Origin: Falsiroseomonas sp050563535
Lineage (GTDB): Bacteria > Pseudomonadota > Alphaproteobacteria > Acetobacterales > Acetobacteraceae
Assembly (NCBI RefSeq): GCF_050563535.1
Contig: NZ_JBNXUO010000013.1
Location: forward strand, 62,001-126,000
Direction: 5' to 3'
DNA length: 64,000 nucleotides
Shown: piece after piece, positions 44,582 to 53,014 of the stretch
Numbering within the stretch: position 1 is the stretch's first letter
Layout: each line of letters begins with the position of its first letter
Notes under the pieces: model-generated
Databases searched by the model: none
Seen by the model: the letters and a program-made list of their open reading frames with translations, nothing else
What the model was told of the DNA's origin: nothing
Translations under genes and position numbers: made by a program

Positions 44582-46660
44582 ATGTCCCTTCGCACCCGCA
44601 TCCTTCTGCCCCTGCTGCTGCTGGGGGCCGTGCTGATCGGCCTGGTGGCGCGGCAGGGCCTCGACGCCTGGGAGGGCCTGTCGGCCGCCGCGGCGCAGGG
44701 CCGCGCCGAGGCGATCGTCACTCGCCTGCTGGAAGCCGAGGTCGCCTTCGCGCTGGAACGCGGGACCACCAACGGCCTGCTCGCCGCCCCCGGCGCCGCC
44801 ACCCCCGCCGCGCGGCAGGCCGCGCTGGCCGCCCGGCGGGAGGGGGAGGCGGCGCTGGACGCCGCGCTCGGCGCGCTGGCCGCGGACCCGGCGCTGCTGC
44901 GCGATGCCGGCGTCGTGCGGATGCGGGAGGCGGTGGCCGGCCTCCGCGCCGCCACCGCCGCCCTGCGCGCCGCCTTCGATGCCGGGGCGGCGCCGCCCGC
45001 CCCGCCCGCCTGGTTCGCCGCCGCCACGGCGCAGATCGACGGCGCGGCGGCGCTGCGGCTCGCCATCGACGTCGCGCTGCGCGGCAGCGGGGAGGATGCG
45101 GCGAAGCTCGCGGAGCTTCGCGCCGCCCTGGCGGAAGTGGCCGAGCAGGGCGGGCGGGAACGCGGCCTGACCAACGGCATCCTCGCCGCCGGCCGAGCGC
45201 CGACGCCCGCCGAGTGGCGCAGCCTCGGCGGCTTCGCCGCGCGCGGCGATCTCGGGCTGGCACGCGCCGCCGCGCTGGCCGCCACCCTGCCGGCCGAGGT
45301 GGCAGGGCCCGTGCGGGCGGCCGAGGCCGCCTGGCGCGAGGGGGTCGCGGCACCGCGCCGCGCGCTGCAGGCCGCGGCGGAAGCCGGCGCGCCCTATCCG
45401 ATGGCGCCCGCCGAATGGTTCGCCGCCACCACCCGCGCGATCGGGGCGGTGATCGCCGCGGAACGCGCCGCGAGCCACGCGCTGGCCGCCGCGGGCGCGG
45501 CGCGGGAAGCGGCGCACCGGCGCGCGCTGCTGCTGGCCGGGCTCGGCCTGCTGGCGGCCGCGGCGGTGGTGGCCGGGGCGGTGCTGCTGGTCGGCCGCCG
45601 CGTGATCCTGCCGCTGAAGCGCGCCGTCACCGCGTTGCAGCGCGTGGCCCAGGGCGGGCTGGAGGAGCCGATCCCGCAGCGCGCCGGCCGCCGTGCGGAC
45701 GAGGTGGACGCGCTGCTGGCCGCCGCCGAGGGCTTCCGCCTTGCCGCGCGCGCCGCGCGGGAAGCCGATGCCGCCGCCGCCGCGGCCCGTCTCACGGCGG
45801 AGAACGAGCGCGCGGCCGCGCTGCGGGCGGTGGCCGACCGCGTGGACACCGAGGTGCGCGCGGGGGTGGAGCGCGTGGTGGCGCGGATGCACGCGCTGCG
45901 CCTCGGCGCCGACGCCATCGCGGGCTCGGCCGATTCCATCGCGCGCGACGGCGGGTCGGTCGCGGCGGCGGCGGAGGAATCGCTGACGGCCGCGCAGTCG
46001 GTCTCCGCCGCGACGGTGGAGCTCTCCGCCTCGGTCGAGGAGATCTCGCGCCAGGTGCAGACCACCGCGCAGGCCGCACGCGGGGCTGCGGTGCTCGGCA
46101 CGCAGGGCAGCGCCACCATCCATGGCCTGTCCGAGGCGGTCGGGCGCATCGGCGGCGCCGCCGCGCTGATCGCCGATGTCGCGTCCCGCACCAACCTCCT
46201 CGCCCTCAACGCCACCATCGAGGCGGCGCGCGCGGGCGAAGCCGGCAAGGGCTTCGCCGTGGTGGCGGGGGAGGTCAAGGAACTCGCCCAGACCACCGCC
46301 CGCGCCACCGAGGACATCGCCCGCCAGATCGCCGCCGTGACCACCGCGACGCGGGAGGCGACGGATGCGGTGGAGCGCATCGCCGGCGCGGTGGCGGAGG
46401 TGAACGCCGCCGCGGGCGCCATCGCCGGCGCGGTGGAACAGCAGGCCGCCACCACGAGGGAGATTGCCGGCGTGATCGGCCGCACCACCGGCAGCTCGCG
46501 CGAGGTGACGGAGCGCATCGCCGCGGTGGCGCGCGAGACGACGGCGGCGAGCCGGCGCATCGAGGAGGTGCGCGCCGAGACCCGCCAGGCGGAGGACGCC
46601 GTGACCGAGTTGCGCCGGACCCTGCTGTCGGCCATGCAGGACCCGGCGCGCGCGGCCTGA
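44582..46660 (+). CDS. Methyl-accepting chemotaxis protein with duplicated NIT-like sensor
   Basis: 692-residue transmembrane chemoreceptor. First helix about 7-23, a periplasmic region about 25-312, second helix about 315-338, HAMP-like linker, then the signalling coiled coil with the hairpin NLLALNATIEAARAGEAGKGFAVVAGEVKELA. The sensor contains two similar halves about 135 residues apart: ERGTTNGLLAA (59-69) with WFAAATAQI (144-152), and ERGLTNGILAA (193-203) with WFAATTRAI (279-287). ERG-x-TNG resembles NIT domains that sense nitrate/nitrite. ATG 44582. No che genes are adjacent. Confidence 0.9.
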   Translation: MSLRTRILLPLLLLGAVLIGLVARQGLDAWEGLSAAAAQGRAEAIVTRLLEAEVAFALERGTTNGLLAAPGAATPAARQAALAARREGEAALDAALGALAADPALLRDAGVVRMREAVAGLRAATAALRAAFDAGAAPPAPPAWFAAATAQIDGAAALRLAIDVALRGSGEDAAKLAELRAALAEVAEQGGRERGLTNGILAAGRAPTPAEWRSLGGFAARGDLGLARAAALAATLPAEVAGPVRAAEAAWREGVAAPRRALQAAAEAGAPYPMAPAEWFAATTRAIGAVIAAERAASHALAAAGAAREAAHRRALLLAGLGLLAAAAVVAGAVLLVGRRVILPLKRAVTALQRVAQGGLEEPIPQRAGRRADEVDALLAAAEGFRLAARAAREADAAAAAARLTAENERAAALRAVADRVDTEVRAGVERVVARMHALRLGADAIAGSADSIARDGGSVAAAAEESLTAAQSVSAATVELSASVEEISRQVQTTAQAARGAAVLGTQGSATIHGLSEAVGRIGGAAALIADVASRTNLLALNATIEAARAGEAGKGFAVVAGEVKELAQTTARATEDIARQIAAVTTATREATDAVERIAGAVAEVNAAAGAIAGAVEQQAATTREIAGVIGRTTGSSREVTERIAAVARETTAASRRIEEVRAETRQAEDAVTELRRTLLSAMQDPARAA

Positions 46661-46729
46661 GGCGGCCCCGCGGGGGGGCCGCGCCGCTTCGCGATGGACA
46701 TGGCCGCCGCGGGCGCCCATCTAGGCGGG

Positions 46730-47248
46730 ATGGATTGGAACGCGGTCTTCGCCCTGGTCGGCTTCCTCGGCGCCTGCTTCGCGGCGGCGACGACAGGGGC
46801 GCTGTTCAAGCCCGGGGCCTGGTACGACCGGCTCGACCGCCCGTCCTGGCTGCCGCCGGACTGGCTGTTCCCGGTGGCGTGGTCGGTGCTCTACGTCATG
46901 ATCGCCGTCGCGGCCTGGCTGGTCTGGCGCGCCGACGGCTTCGGGCCGCCGCTGTGGCTGTGGTGGCTGCAGCTGGCGCTGAACGCGGCCTGGTCGGTGC
47001 TGTTCTTCGGCATCCGCCGGCTCGGCCTCGCCTTCGCCGAGGCGGTGGCGCTCTGGGCCTCCATCCTCGGCTGCATCCTGGCCTTCGCCCCCGTCTCGCC
47101 CGCCGCAGCCTGGCTGATGGTGCCCTACCTTGCCTGGGTCAGCTTCGCCTGCGTGCTGAACTGGTCCATGTGGCGCCGCAACCCCGGGCCGCATCCGGTG
47201 ATCACCGCGGCGGAGATCAAGGCGCCGCAGCGGCGCATCGCGCGCTGA
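46730..47248 (+). CDS. tspO: TspO/MBR-family membrane protein
   Basis: 172-residue, five-helix translocator protein. Conserved aromatic-rich motifs are present: WYDRLDRPSWLPPDWLFPVAWSVLYVMIAVAAWLVW, LWWLQLALNAAWSVLFFG, and LAWVSFACVLNWSMWRRN. TspO binds porphyrins and cholesterol-like ligands and modulates tetrapyrrole or stress responses. The first alpha segment is preceded by MDWNAVFALVGFLGACFAAA. A longer in-frame start at 46694 exists; 46730 is preferred as it fits the family start. Confidence 0.9.
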   Translation: MDWNAVFALVGFLGACFAAATTGALFKPGAWYDRLDRPSWLPPDWLFPVAWSVLYVMIAVAAWLVWRADGFGPPLWLWWLQLALNAAWSVLFFGIRRLGLAFAEAVALWASILGCILAFAPVSPAAAWLMVPYLAWVSFACVLNWSMWRRNPGPHPVITAAEIKAPQRRIAR

Positions 47249-47266
47249 CCGGGCGGGCGCGACGGG

Positions 47267-48148
47267 TCACCGCGCCCAGTAGAGCCGTTCCGGGTTCTCC
47301 ACCGTCACCCGGCGGATCAGCGCGGGGTCGTCCGTCATCTCGCCCAGCAGGTCCACCAGGTCGCCGTCATTCGGCATGTCGCCCGCGATGTTCGGATGCG
47401 GCCAGTCGGTGCCCCACAGGGTGCGGTCCGGCGCGGCGGCCAGCAGCGCCTGCGCGAAGGGCACGGCATCGCGGAAGGGCGCGCCGGCGCTGCTGACGCG
47501 TTCGGACCCGCAGATCTTCACCCAGGCCAGCGGGTTGCGCATGAGGTCCAGCAACTGACGGAAGGCCGGCTGCCCGACGCCTTCCTTCGCCTTCACCCGG
47601 CCCATGTGGTCGATCACGAAGGGGATGCGGATGGCGGAGATGACCGGCGCCAGCGGCACGATGTCCTGCGCGTCGAGGTGCAGCACCACATGCCAGCCCA
47701 GCGGCTCCACCTGCGCCAGCACGCGCTGGAAGAAGGCCATGTCCGGCATGCCGCCGAGATGCTTGACGAAGTTGAAGCGCACGCCGCGGATGCCGCCCGC
47801 GTCCAGCGCGGCAAGCTGCGCGTCCGTCACGCCGGGGTCCACCACCGCCACGCCGCGCATCGCGCCGTTGCTGCGGCGGATGCCGTCCAGCGTCACCGTC
47901 ATGTCGCTGCCGTGGCAGGAGGCATGGACGATCACCGCGCGGTCCACGCCGAGCCTGCGGTGCAGCGCGACCAGCCCCTCATAGGGCGCGTCGGGCGGCG
48001 TGTAGGCGCGGTCCGGCGCATAGGGGAAGACGTCGCCCGGGCCGAAGACGTGGCAATGCGCGTCCACCGCGCCCGCGGGCAGCTTCAGGCGCGGGGTGCG
48101 GGTGTCGGGGTCCGGGCCCTTGCAGGTCGGGATCTGGCGTTCGGTCAC
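47267..48148 (-). CDS. Amidohydrolase of the 2-pyrone-4,6-dicarboxylate lactonase family (LigI-like)
   Basis: 293-residue TIM-barrel hydrolase. VDAHCHVFGPGDVFPYAPD at the start, VIVHASCHGSDMTVTLDGI, RGVRFNFVKHLGG, PFVIDHMGRV and GTDWPHPNIAGDMPNDGDLVDLL all line up with LigI, which hydrolyses PDC to 4-oxalomesaconate in protocatechuate 4,5-cleavage. The metal-site His pair and terminal Asp are kept. Its ATG overlaps the stop of the upstream Bug gene (ATGA). A GalB-like hydratase for the LigI product lies four genes upstream in the same run. Related lactonases act on other dicarboxylates, so the exact substrate is open. Confidence 0.85.
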   Translation of the reverse strand: MTERQIPTCKGPDPDTRTPRLKLPAGAVDAHCHVFGPGDVFPYAPDRAYTPPDAPYEGLVALHRRLGVDRAVIVHASCHGSDMTVTLDGIRRSNGAMRGVAVVDPGVTDAQLAALDAGGIRGVRFNFVKHLGGMPDMAFFQRVLAQVEPLGWHVVLHLDAQDIVPLAPVISAIRIPFVIDHMGRVKAKEGVGQPAFRQLLDLMRNPLAWVKICGSERVSSAGAPFRDAVPFAQALLAAAPDRTLWGTDWPHPNIAGDMPNDGDLVDLLGEMTDDPALIRRVTVENPERLYWAR

Positions 48149-49116
48149 TGTCGTTCGATTCCTGCCTTCTCGATCACCTCGGCCCAGCGCGCGGTGTCCG
48201 CCGCCAGAAGCTGGCCCATCGCCTCCGCGGTGCCGCCAAGCGGGTCGACGCCCGCCTGCGACAGCGCGCCCCGCAGGTCGCCCGCTTCCAGCGCCTGGTT
48301 AACGGCGCGGTTGACGGCCGCGATCGCCTCGGCCGGCGTGCCCGCGCGCGCCACCAGCGCGTTCCAGGACGCGACGTCGTAGTCCGGCACCCCCGCCTCG
48401 GCCAGGGTCGGCACGTCGGGCAGGGTGCGCGCCCGCCGCGCGGAGGTGACGGCCAGCACCCGCACCGCGCCGGAGGCGATCTGCCCCGAGATCGGGCCGG
48501 TGATCTCGAAGCCCGCATCAACGTCGCCGCGCAGGATGGCGGTGACGAGCTGCGGCGTCGCCGGGAAGGCGATCGTCTCGAAGCGGGTGTCCGTGCGGAT
48601 CTTGAACAGCTCCGCGCTCAGGTTCTGCGTGCTGCCGGCGCTGATCGTGCCGATGTTCAGCCGGCCCGGATTGGCCCGCAGCCGCGCGAGCAGCCCGGCG
48701 ATGTCGCGGTCCGGCGAATTCGGCGCGGCGATGACGGCGATGGGGAAGGCGCCCATCGAGACCACCGGCGCGAAGTCGCGCAGCGGGTCGAAGGGCAGCG
48801 TGCGGAACAGGCTGCGGCTGATCGCCGTGCCGTTGGAGGCGACGAGCAGCGTGTGCCCGTCCGCCGGCGCCGCCATCAGCGCCTGGCCCGCGACGATGCC
48901 GCCCGCGCCCGGGCGGTTGTCCACCACCACCGGCTGGCCGAGCCTCTCCGCGATGCGCGTGCCCACCGCCCGCGCGGTCAGGTCCGCGACGCCGCCGGCC
49001 GCGAAGGGCACGATCATGCGGATCGGGCGGGAGGGGAAGGCCTGCGCCCGCGCCCCGGCCAGCGCCGGGACGGCCAGCGCGGCGCCGAGCAGCGCGCGGC
49101 GATGCAGCGCGCTCAT
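48145..49116 (-). CDS. Bug/TctC-family solute-binding protein (first copy)
   Basis: 323-residue periplasmic binding protein of tripartite tricarboxylate transporters. Signal peptide ends ARAQAFPS; then PIRMIVPFAAGGVADLTARAVG, VVDNRPGAGGIVAGQALM, PADGHTLLVASNGT and ISAGSTQNLSAELFK are family motifs for carboxylate binding. No TctA or TctB membrane partner is present, which is common for orphan Bug proteins. It is co-transcribed between a second Bug gene and the LigI-like hydrolase. Confidence 0.9.
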   Translation of the reverse strand: MSALHRRALLGAALAVPALAGARAQAFPSRPIRMIVPFAAGGVADLTARAVGTRIAERLGQPVVVDNRPGAGGIVAGQALMAAPADGHTLLVASNGTAISRSLFRTLPFDPLRDFAPVVSMGAFPIAVIAAPNSPDRDIAGLLARLRANPGRLNIGTISAGSTQNLSAELFKIRTDTRFETIAFPATPQLVTAILRGDVDAGFEITGPISGQIASGAVRVLAVTSARRARTLPDVPTLAEAGVPDYDVASWNALVARAGTPAEAIAAVNRAVNQALEAGDLRGALSQAGVDPLGGTAEAMGQLLAADTARWAEVIEKAGIERQ

Positions 49117-49191
49117 GCCGGGGCCGGCCCGGCGCCGCGGCGGGTGATGGTCGTCATTCCCTCGTTCCTCCCCTGCCTGTCCTGTCGGGCT

Positions 49192-50181
49192 TCAGTCCGG
49201 CCGCACGTCGGCGCGGCGGATCAGCTCGCCCCAGCGGGCGCGTTCCGCCACGATCAGGTCGCGGAACCCCTCGGGCGTGCCCGGCGCGGGGTCCGCACCT
49301 TCCGCTTCCAGCCGGGGCCGCAGCTTTTCCCCGCGCAGGATGCGCGCGCTCTCGGCGTTCAGCCGGTCCACGATCGGGCGCGGCGTGCCGGCCGGCGCGA
49401 CCAGGCCGTACCACTGCGTCGCGTCGAAGCCCGCGACGCCCTGCTCGGCGATGGTCGGGATCCCGGGCTGGCTCGACAGCCGCGTGAGGGAGGAGACGCC
49501 GAGCGCGCGCACCTGCCCCGCCCGCACCGGCGGCAGCGCCGGCGGGCCGCCCGTCAGCGTCAGGTCGATGGTGCCGGCGATCAGGTCCGTCATCATCGGC
49601 GCGGTGCCGCGATAGGGGATGTGCTCCATCTCCGTCCCCGTCGCCTGGTTGAAGGCGACCATGGCGATATGCGCGGCCGAGCCGTTGCCGCCCGATCCGT
49701 AGGACAGCGCGCGGGGCTGGCGCTTCGCCAGCGCGACCAGTTCCGCGATGTTGTTCGCCGGCACCTTGCGCGGGTTCACCACCAGGATGTTCGGCACGAC
49801 CGCGACCAGCACGATCGGCTGGAAGGAGGTCACGGTGTCGAAGGAGAGGTTGCGGTAGAGCGAGGGGTTCACCGCCAGCGTGCCGATATGGCCCATCATC
49901 AGCGTGTGGCCGTCCGGCGCCGCGCGGGCCACCACCTCGGACCCCACCGTGCCGCCGGCGCCGCCGCGGTTCTCCACCACGAAGGGCTGGCCGAGCACCT
50001 CCTGCAGCTCGGCCGACAGCGCGCGCGCCAGGATGTCGGTGGACCCGCCCGGGGTGAAGGGCACGATCACCCGCACCGGCCGGTCGGGCCAGCCCGCCTG
50101 CGCGCGCGCAAGGCGCGGCGCGGCGAGCAGCGCGGCGCCGAGCGCGGGCAGCGCGCGGCGGGGGATGGCGGGGTTCGTCAT
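49192..50181 (-). CDS. Bug/TctC-family solute-binding protein (second copy)
   Basis: 329-residue periplasmic carboxylate-binding protein. Tat/Sec-type signal ending ARAQAGWPD, then RPVRVIVPFTPGGSTDILARAL, VVENRGGAGGTVGSEVVA, PDGHTLMMGHIGTLAVN and YGSGGNGSAAHIAMVAF. Clearly a paralogue of the neighbouring Bug gene but quite diverged from it. ATG 50181 overlaps the CaiB-type gene stop (ATGA). A 75-base gap separates it from the next Bug gene. Confidence 0.9.
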   Translation of the reverse strand: MTNPAIPRRALPALGAALLAAPRLARAQAGWPDRPVRVIVPFTPGGSTDILARALSAELQEVLGQPFVVENRGGAGGTVGSEVVARAAPDGHTLMMGHIGTLAVNPSLYRNLSFDTVTSFQPIVLVAVVPNILVVNPRKVPANNIAELVALAKRQPRALSYGSGGNGSAAHIAMVAFNQATGTEMEHIPYRGTAPMMTDLIAGTIDLTLTGGPPALPPVRAGQVRALGVSSLTRLSSQPGIPTIAEQGVAGFDATQWYGLVAPAGTPRPIVDRLNAESARILRGEKLRPRLEAEGADPAPGTPEGFRDLIVAERARWGELIRRADVRPD

Positions 50182-51389
50182 GCGGTGGTTCCTCCCGTCT
50201 CGTTCAGCGCGCCGTCGCGCGCCAGCTCCTCGATCTCCTCCGCCGCAAGGCCCGCCTCCGCCAGCACCGCGCGCCCGTCGGCGCCGAGCCGCGGCGCGGG
50301 CGGCAGCGGCGGCGCCATGCCGCCGGAGAGGATGTTCGGCGCGCCGATCGCCCAGGTGGGCCCCTCCGTCGGGTGCTCCTCCTCCCGCACCATGTTCGTG
50401 GCGCGCAGATGCGGGTCGGTCAGCAGGCTCTCGATCGTGTTGTAGGGCATGGCGGGGACGTCGTGCTCGGCGAAGATCGCGAGCCATTCGGCGCTGGTCC
50501 GGCCGCAGAGCGCGGTGGCGCGGATCGCGAAATACTCCTTCGTGTGCTTCGTGCGCTCCGCCACGGTGGCGAAGCGCGGGTCGGACGCCAGCTCAGGGCG
50601 GCCGATGGCGCGGAAGAAGGCATGCGCCTGCGCGTCCGTGTTGGCGGACAGCGCGATGAAGCCGTCCGCGGTCCTCAGCGGCCGCGCCTCCGGGCTCAGC
50701 ACGCGCTGGTCGCCGGGGATGCCGAGCGCGGGGCGGAAGGACATGGCGCCGAGGTGTTCCTGCAGCACGAAGGCAGCCATGTTCTCGAACATCGGGATCT
50801 CGAGGCTCTCGCCCCGGCCGGTGCGTTCGCGCCGGTACAGCGCGAAGCCGATCTGCTGGGCGGCGATCAGGCCGCAGACATGGTCGGCGATCAGCATCGG
50901 CACGTAGCGCGGCTCCCCCGTGCTCGCCTCGAAGCAGCCCGCGATGCCGGAGACGCCCTGGATGACGGTGTCGTAGGCGGGCTTGCCGGCATAGGGCCCG
51001 TCGGTGCGGAAGCCGGTGATGGAGCAGTGGATCAGCCGCGGCGCAAGCTCCGCCAGCGCCGCCGCATCCACGCCGAGCCGCTTCTGCGCGTCGGGGCGGA
51101 TGTTGGTCACCAGGATGTCGCAGCGTTGCGCGACGCGCCGCAGCACCGCCTTCGCGCGCGGGTGCTTCAGGTCGAGGCAGAGCGAACGCTTGCCGCGGTT
51201 GAAGTTGAGGAACTTCCCCGCCATCCCCGGCGTGCGCCCCTTGCCGCCGAGCCGGCGCAGCAGGTCGCCTTCCGGGCTTTCCAGCTTGATGACCTCCGCC
51301 CCCTGTTCGGCCAGCACCCCGGTGCAGACCGGCCCGACGACAACCGAGGAGAGGTCGAGCACGCGCAACCCGTGCAGCGGGCCGCTCAT
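50178..51389 (-). CDS. CaiB/BaiF family III CoA-transferase
   Basis: 403-residue enzyme moving CoA between carboxylic acids. LHGLRVLDLSSVVVGPVCTGVLAEQGAEVIKLE, GRTPGMAGKFLNFNRGKRSLCLDLKHP, catalytic-Asp region AYDTVIQGVSGIAGC, and DGFIALSANTDAQAHAFFRAIG. Family III members act on itaconate/mesaconate, citramalate, formate/oxalate and carnitine. It overlaps both neighbours by ATGA (upstream MaoC-like gene, downstream Bug gene), so it belongs to this pathway. Confidence 0.9.
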   Translation of the reverse strand: MSGPLHGLRVLDLSSVVVGPVCTGVLAEQGAEVIKLESPEGDLLRRLGGKGRTPGMAGKFLNFNRGKRSLCLDLKHPRAKAVLRRVAQRCDILVTNIRPDAQKRLGVDAAALAELAPRLIHCSITGFRTDGPYAGKPAYDTVIQGVSGIAGCFEASTGEPRYVPMLIADHVCGLIAAQQIGFALYRRERTGRGESLEIPMFENMAAFVLQEHLGAMSFRPALGIPGDQRVLSPEARPLRTADGFIALSANTDAQAHAFFRAIGRPELASDPRFATVAERTKHTKEYFAIRATALCGRTSAEWLAIFAEHDVPAMPYNTIESLLTDPHLRATNMVREEEHPTEGPTWAIGAPNILSGGMAPPLPPAPRLGADGRAVLAEAGLAAEEIEELARDGALNETGGTTA

Positions 51390-52225
51390 GGCGTGATCCT
51401 CGCCTCGATGCGCAGCGCCATCGCGCCGGTCTCGTCCTCGGCCCAGAGCAGGCGGCGGCCGTCGTCGTCGGGCAGCGTGCCGGCCAGGTGGAAGCCGCGG
51501 CCGCAGGTGAGTGGGCGAAGGGTGCGGATGTCGGCGGTCCGCAGCGCGGCGCCGGGCGGGGCGTGGCGCAGCGCGGCTTCCAGCAGCAGCAGGATGGTCA
51601 GCCCGCCATTCACCACCAGGCCCGGATAGCCTTCGACGCCGCGCGCATAGTCGGCGTCGTAGTGGATGCGGTGGCCGTTGAAGGTCAGCGCGGAATAGCG
51701 GAACAGCAGCACCGGGTCGGGCGAGAAGGGCTCGCGCCAGGCGGCGTCCGGCGCCGCGGCCGGGACCTCCGCCTTCGCCGCGCCCGACGGCGCCTCGCGG
51801 TAGGCGATGTCCTGCTCCTCGGTCGCGACCACGCCCGCCGGCCCCGCCACGACATGCCGGACGGTGACGAAGACCAGCCGTCCGCTGCGGCCTTCCTTCG
51901 GCGTGATCGACATGATCTCGGACCGTCGAACCAGCCGGTCGCCGATCCGCAGCGGCGCGGCATGGCGCATGCGCCGCCCGGCCAGCATCCGCCGCGGCAG
52001 CGGCACGGGCGGCAGGAAGTCGCCCTTCGCCGGATGCCCGTCCGGGCCCAGCCGCGACTGCGGCTGCGCGTCGTCGAACAGGATCGCCACCCAGTGCGGC
52101 GGCACCTCCGCCCCTCGGTTGAGCGGCGGCGGTGCGCGGTCCAGCATGGCGGCGAGGCGGCGCGCCGCCGGCGCCGTCATCTCGTCCTCGACCTCCCGCG
52201 CGCGGCCGACCCACTCATCCAGCAT
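51386..52225 (-). CDS. MaoC-like hydratase/dehydratase (mesaconyl-CoA hydratase type)
   Basis: 279-residue double hot-dog protein of the FAS1-like/MaoC hydratase group. RRLAAMLDRAPPPLNRGAEVPPHWVAILFDD, a first hot-dog with RMRHAAPLRIGDRLVRRSEIMSITPKEGRSG, and a second with LLFRYSALTFNGHRIHYDADYARGVEGYPGLVVNG, where the hydratase Asp/His pair lies (HRIHYD). Mesaconyl-C4-CoA hydratases share this layout. Its ATG overlaps the stop of the upstream gene (TGATG). Probably hydrates the unsaturated CoA ester made by the CaiB-type transferase. Confidence 0.83.
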   Translation of the reverse strand: MLDEWVGRAREVEDEMTAPAARRLAAMLDRAPPPLNRGAEVPPHWVAILFDDAQPQSRLGPDGHPAKGDFLPPVPLPRRMLAGRRMRHAAPLRIGDRLVRRSEIMSITPKEGRSGRLVFVTVRHVVAGPAGVVATEEQDIAYREAPSGAAKAEVPAAAPDAAWREPFSPDPVLLFRYSALTFNGHRIHYDADYARGVEGYPGLVVNGGLTILLLLEAALRHAPPGAALRTADIRTLRPLTCGRGFHLAGTLPDDDGRRLLWAEDETGAMALRIEARITP

Positions 52226-52941
52226 CAGGCGAGCTCTTCGAGCACCATCGGGAACAGCCGCTGATAGGCTTCCCCGTGCACCATCGCCTTGCCGGAATTG
52301 CGCCCGCCCTGCATGCCGCGGTTCAGCGCCACCCGTTCGTAATAGGCCCAGAGATGCTTCTGCGCGGGCAGGCACTGGAAGGCCTTGAACTTCGTCTCCC
52401 ACACCTCGGTGATGTTCAGGATGACGTTCGGCACGAAGCCGCACATCTCGGGCTGGTGCGGCTCGAACAGGAAGACGGGCGGGGCGCTGTAGCTGTAGGT
52501 GGAGGACGGCTTGTGGCCCATCGCCTGCGCGATGACGCGGGCATGCTGCGCGAAGCGCGTCGCCTCGGGATGGTCCTGGTTGTACGGGTCGTTCAGCGAA
52601 TGGGTCAGCACGAAGGCCGGGTTCAGCTCGCGGAACAGGTCGATGGCGCGGTCCATCATCGCGTCCGTGGTCACCAGCGGGTAGTCGCCGGCATCCATGA
52701 ACTCGATCTCGGCGCCCAGCACCGCGGCCGCGGCCTCGGCCTCGCGCTTGCGGTCGGCCTTCACGGCTTCCAGCGTCGCACCTTCCTTCTTCCAGGCGAA
52801 CTGGCTCTCGCCGCGCTCGCCGTAGGACAGGCAGAGGATCTTCATCCGCCAGCCGCGCTTCGCATGCAGCGCGATGGCGCCGCCGGCGCGCCAGACGAAG
52901 TCGCCCGGATGGGCGGTGATGACCAGGCCGGCCTTGGACAT
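52225..52941 (-). CDS. galB: PIG-L-fold hydratase, 4-oxalomesaconate hydratase (GalB)-like
   Basis: 238-residue zinc protein of the PIG-L fold. The motif normally AHPDDE reads TAHPGDFVWRAGGAIALHAKRG, the form found in the gallate-pathway hydratase GalB (ADFVWRxGGAIA). LCLSYGERGESQFAWKKEGATLEAVK, DAGDYPLVTTDAMMDRAID and HSLNDPYNQDHPEATRFA (metal His pair) follow. GalB hydrates 4-oxalomesaconate to 4-carboxy-4-hydroxy-2-oxoadipate. The first Asp, base of the deacetylases, is Gly here. First gene after lysR; maoC-like follows with a 1-base overlap. Confidence 0.85.
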   Translation of the reverse strand: MSKAGLVITAHPGDFVWRAGGAIALHAKRGWRMKILCLSYGERGESQFAWKKEGATLEAVKADRKREAEAAAAVLGAEIEFMDAGDYPLVTTDAMMDRAIDLFRELNPAFVLTHSLNDPYNQDHPEATRFAQHARVIAQAMGHKPSSTYSYSAPPVFLFEPHQPEMCGFVPNVILNITEVWETKFKAFQCLPAQKHLWAYYERVALNRGMQGGRNSGKAMVHGEAYQRLFPMVLEELA

Positions 52942-53014
52942 GCGGTTCCCCCTTCGGAATCGGGCGGCATATGCGCCCGCGCCGATGATGCGACAAATGG
53001 AAAGAACGGCAAGA

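Noticed and set aside
48145..50181. Two Bug proteins without TctA/TctB as a broken transporter
   Set aside because: Orphan Bug proteins are normal and numerous in this type of genome.
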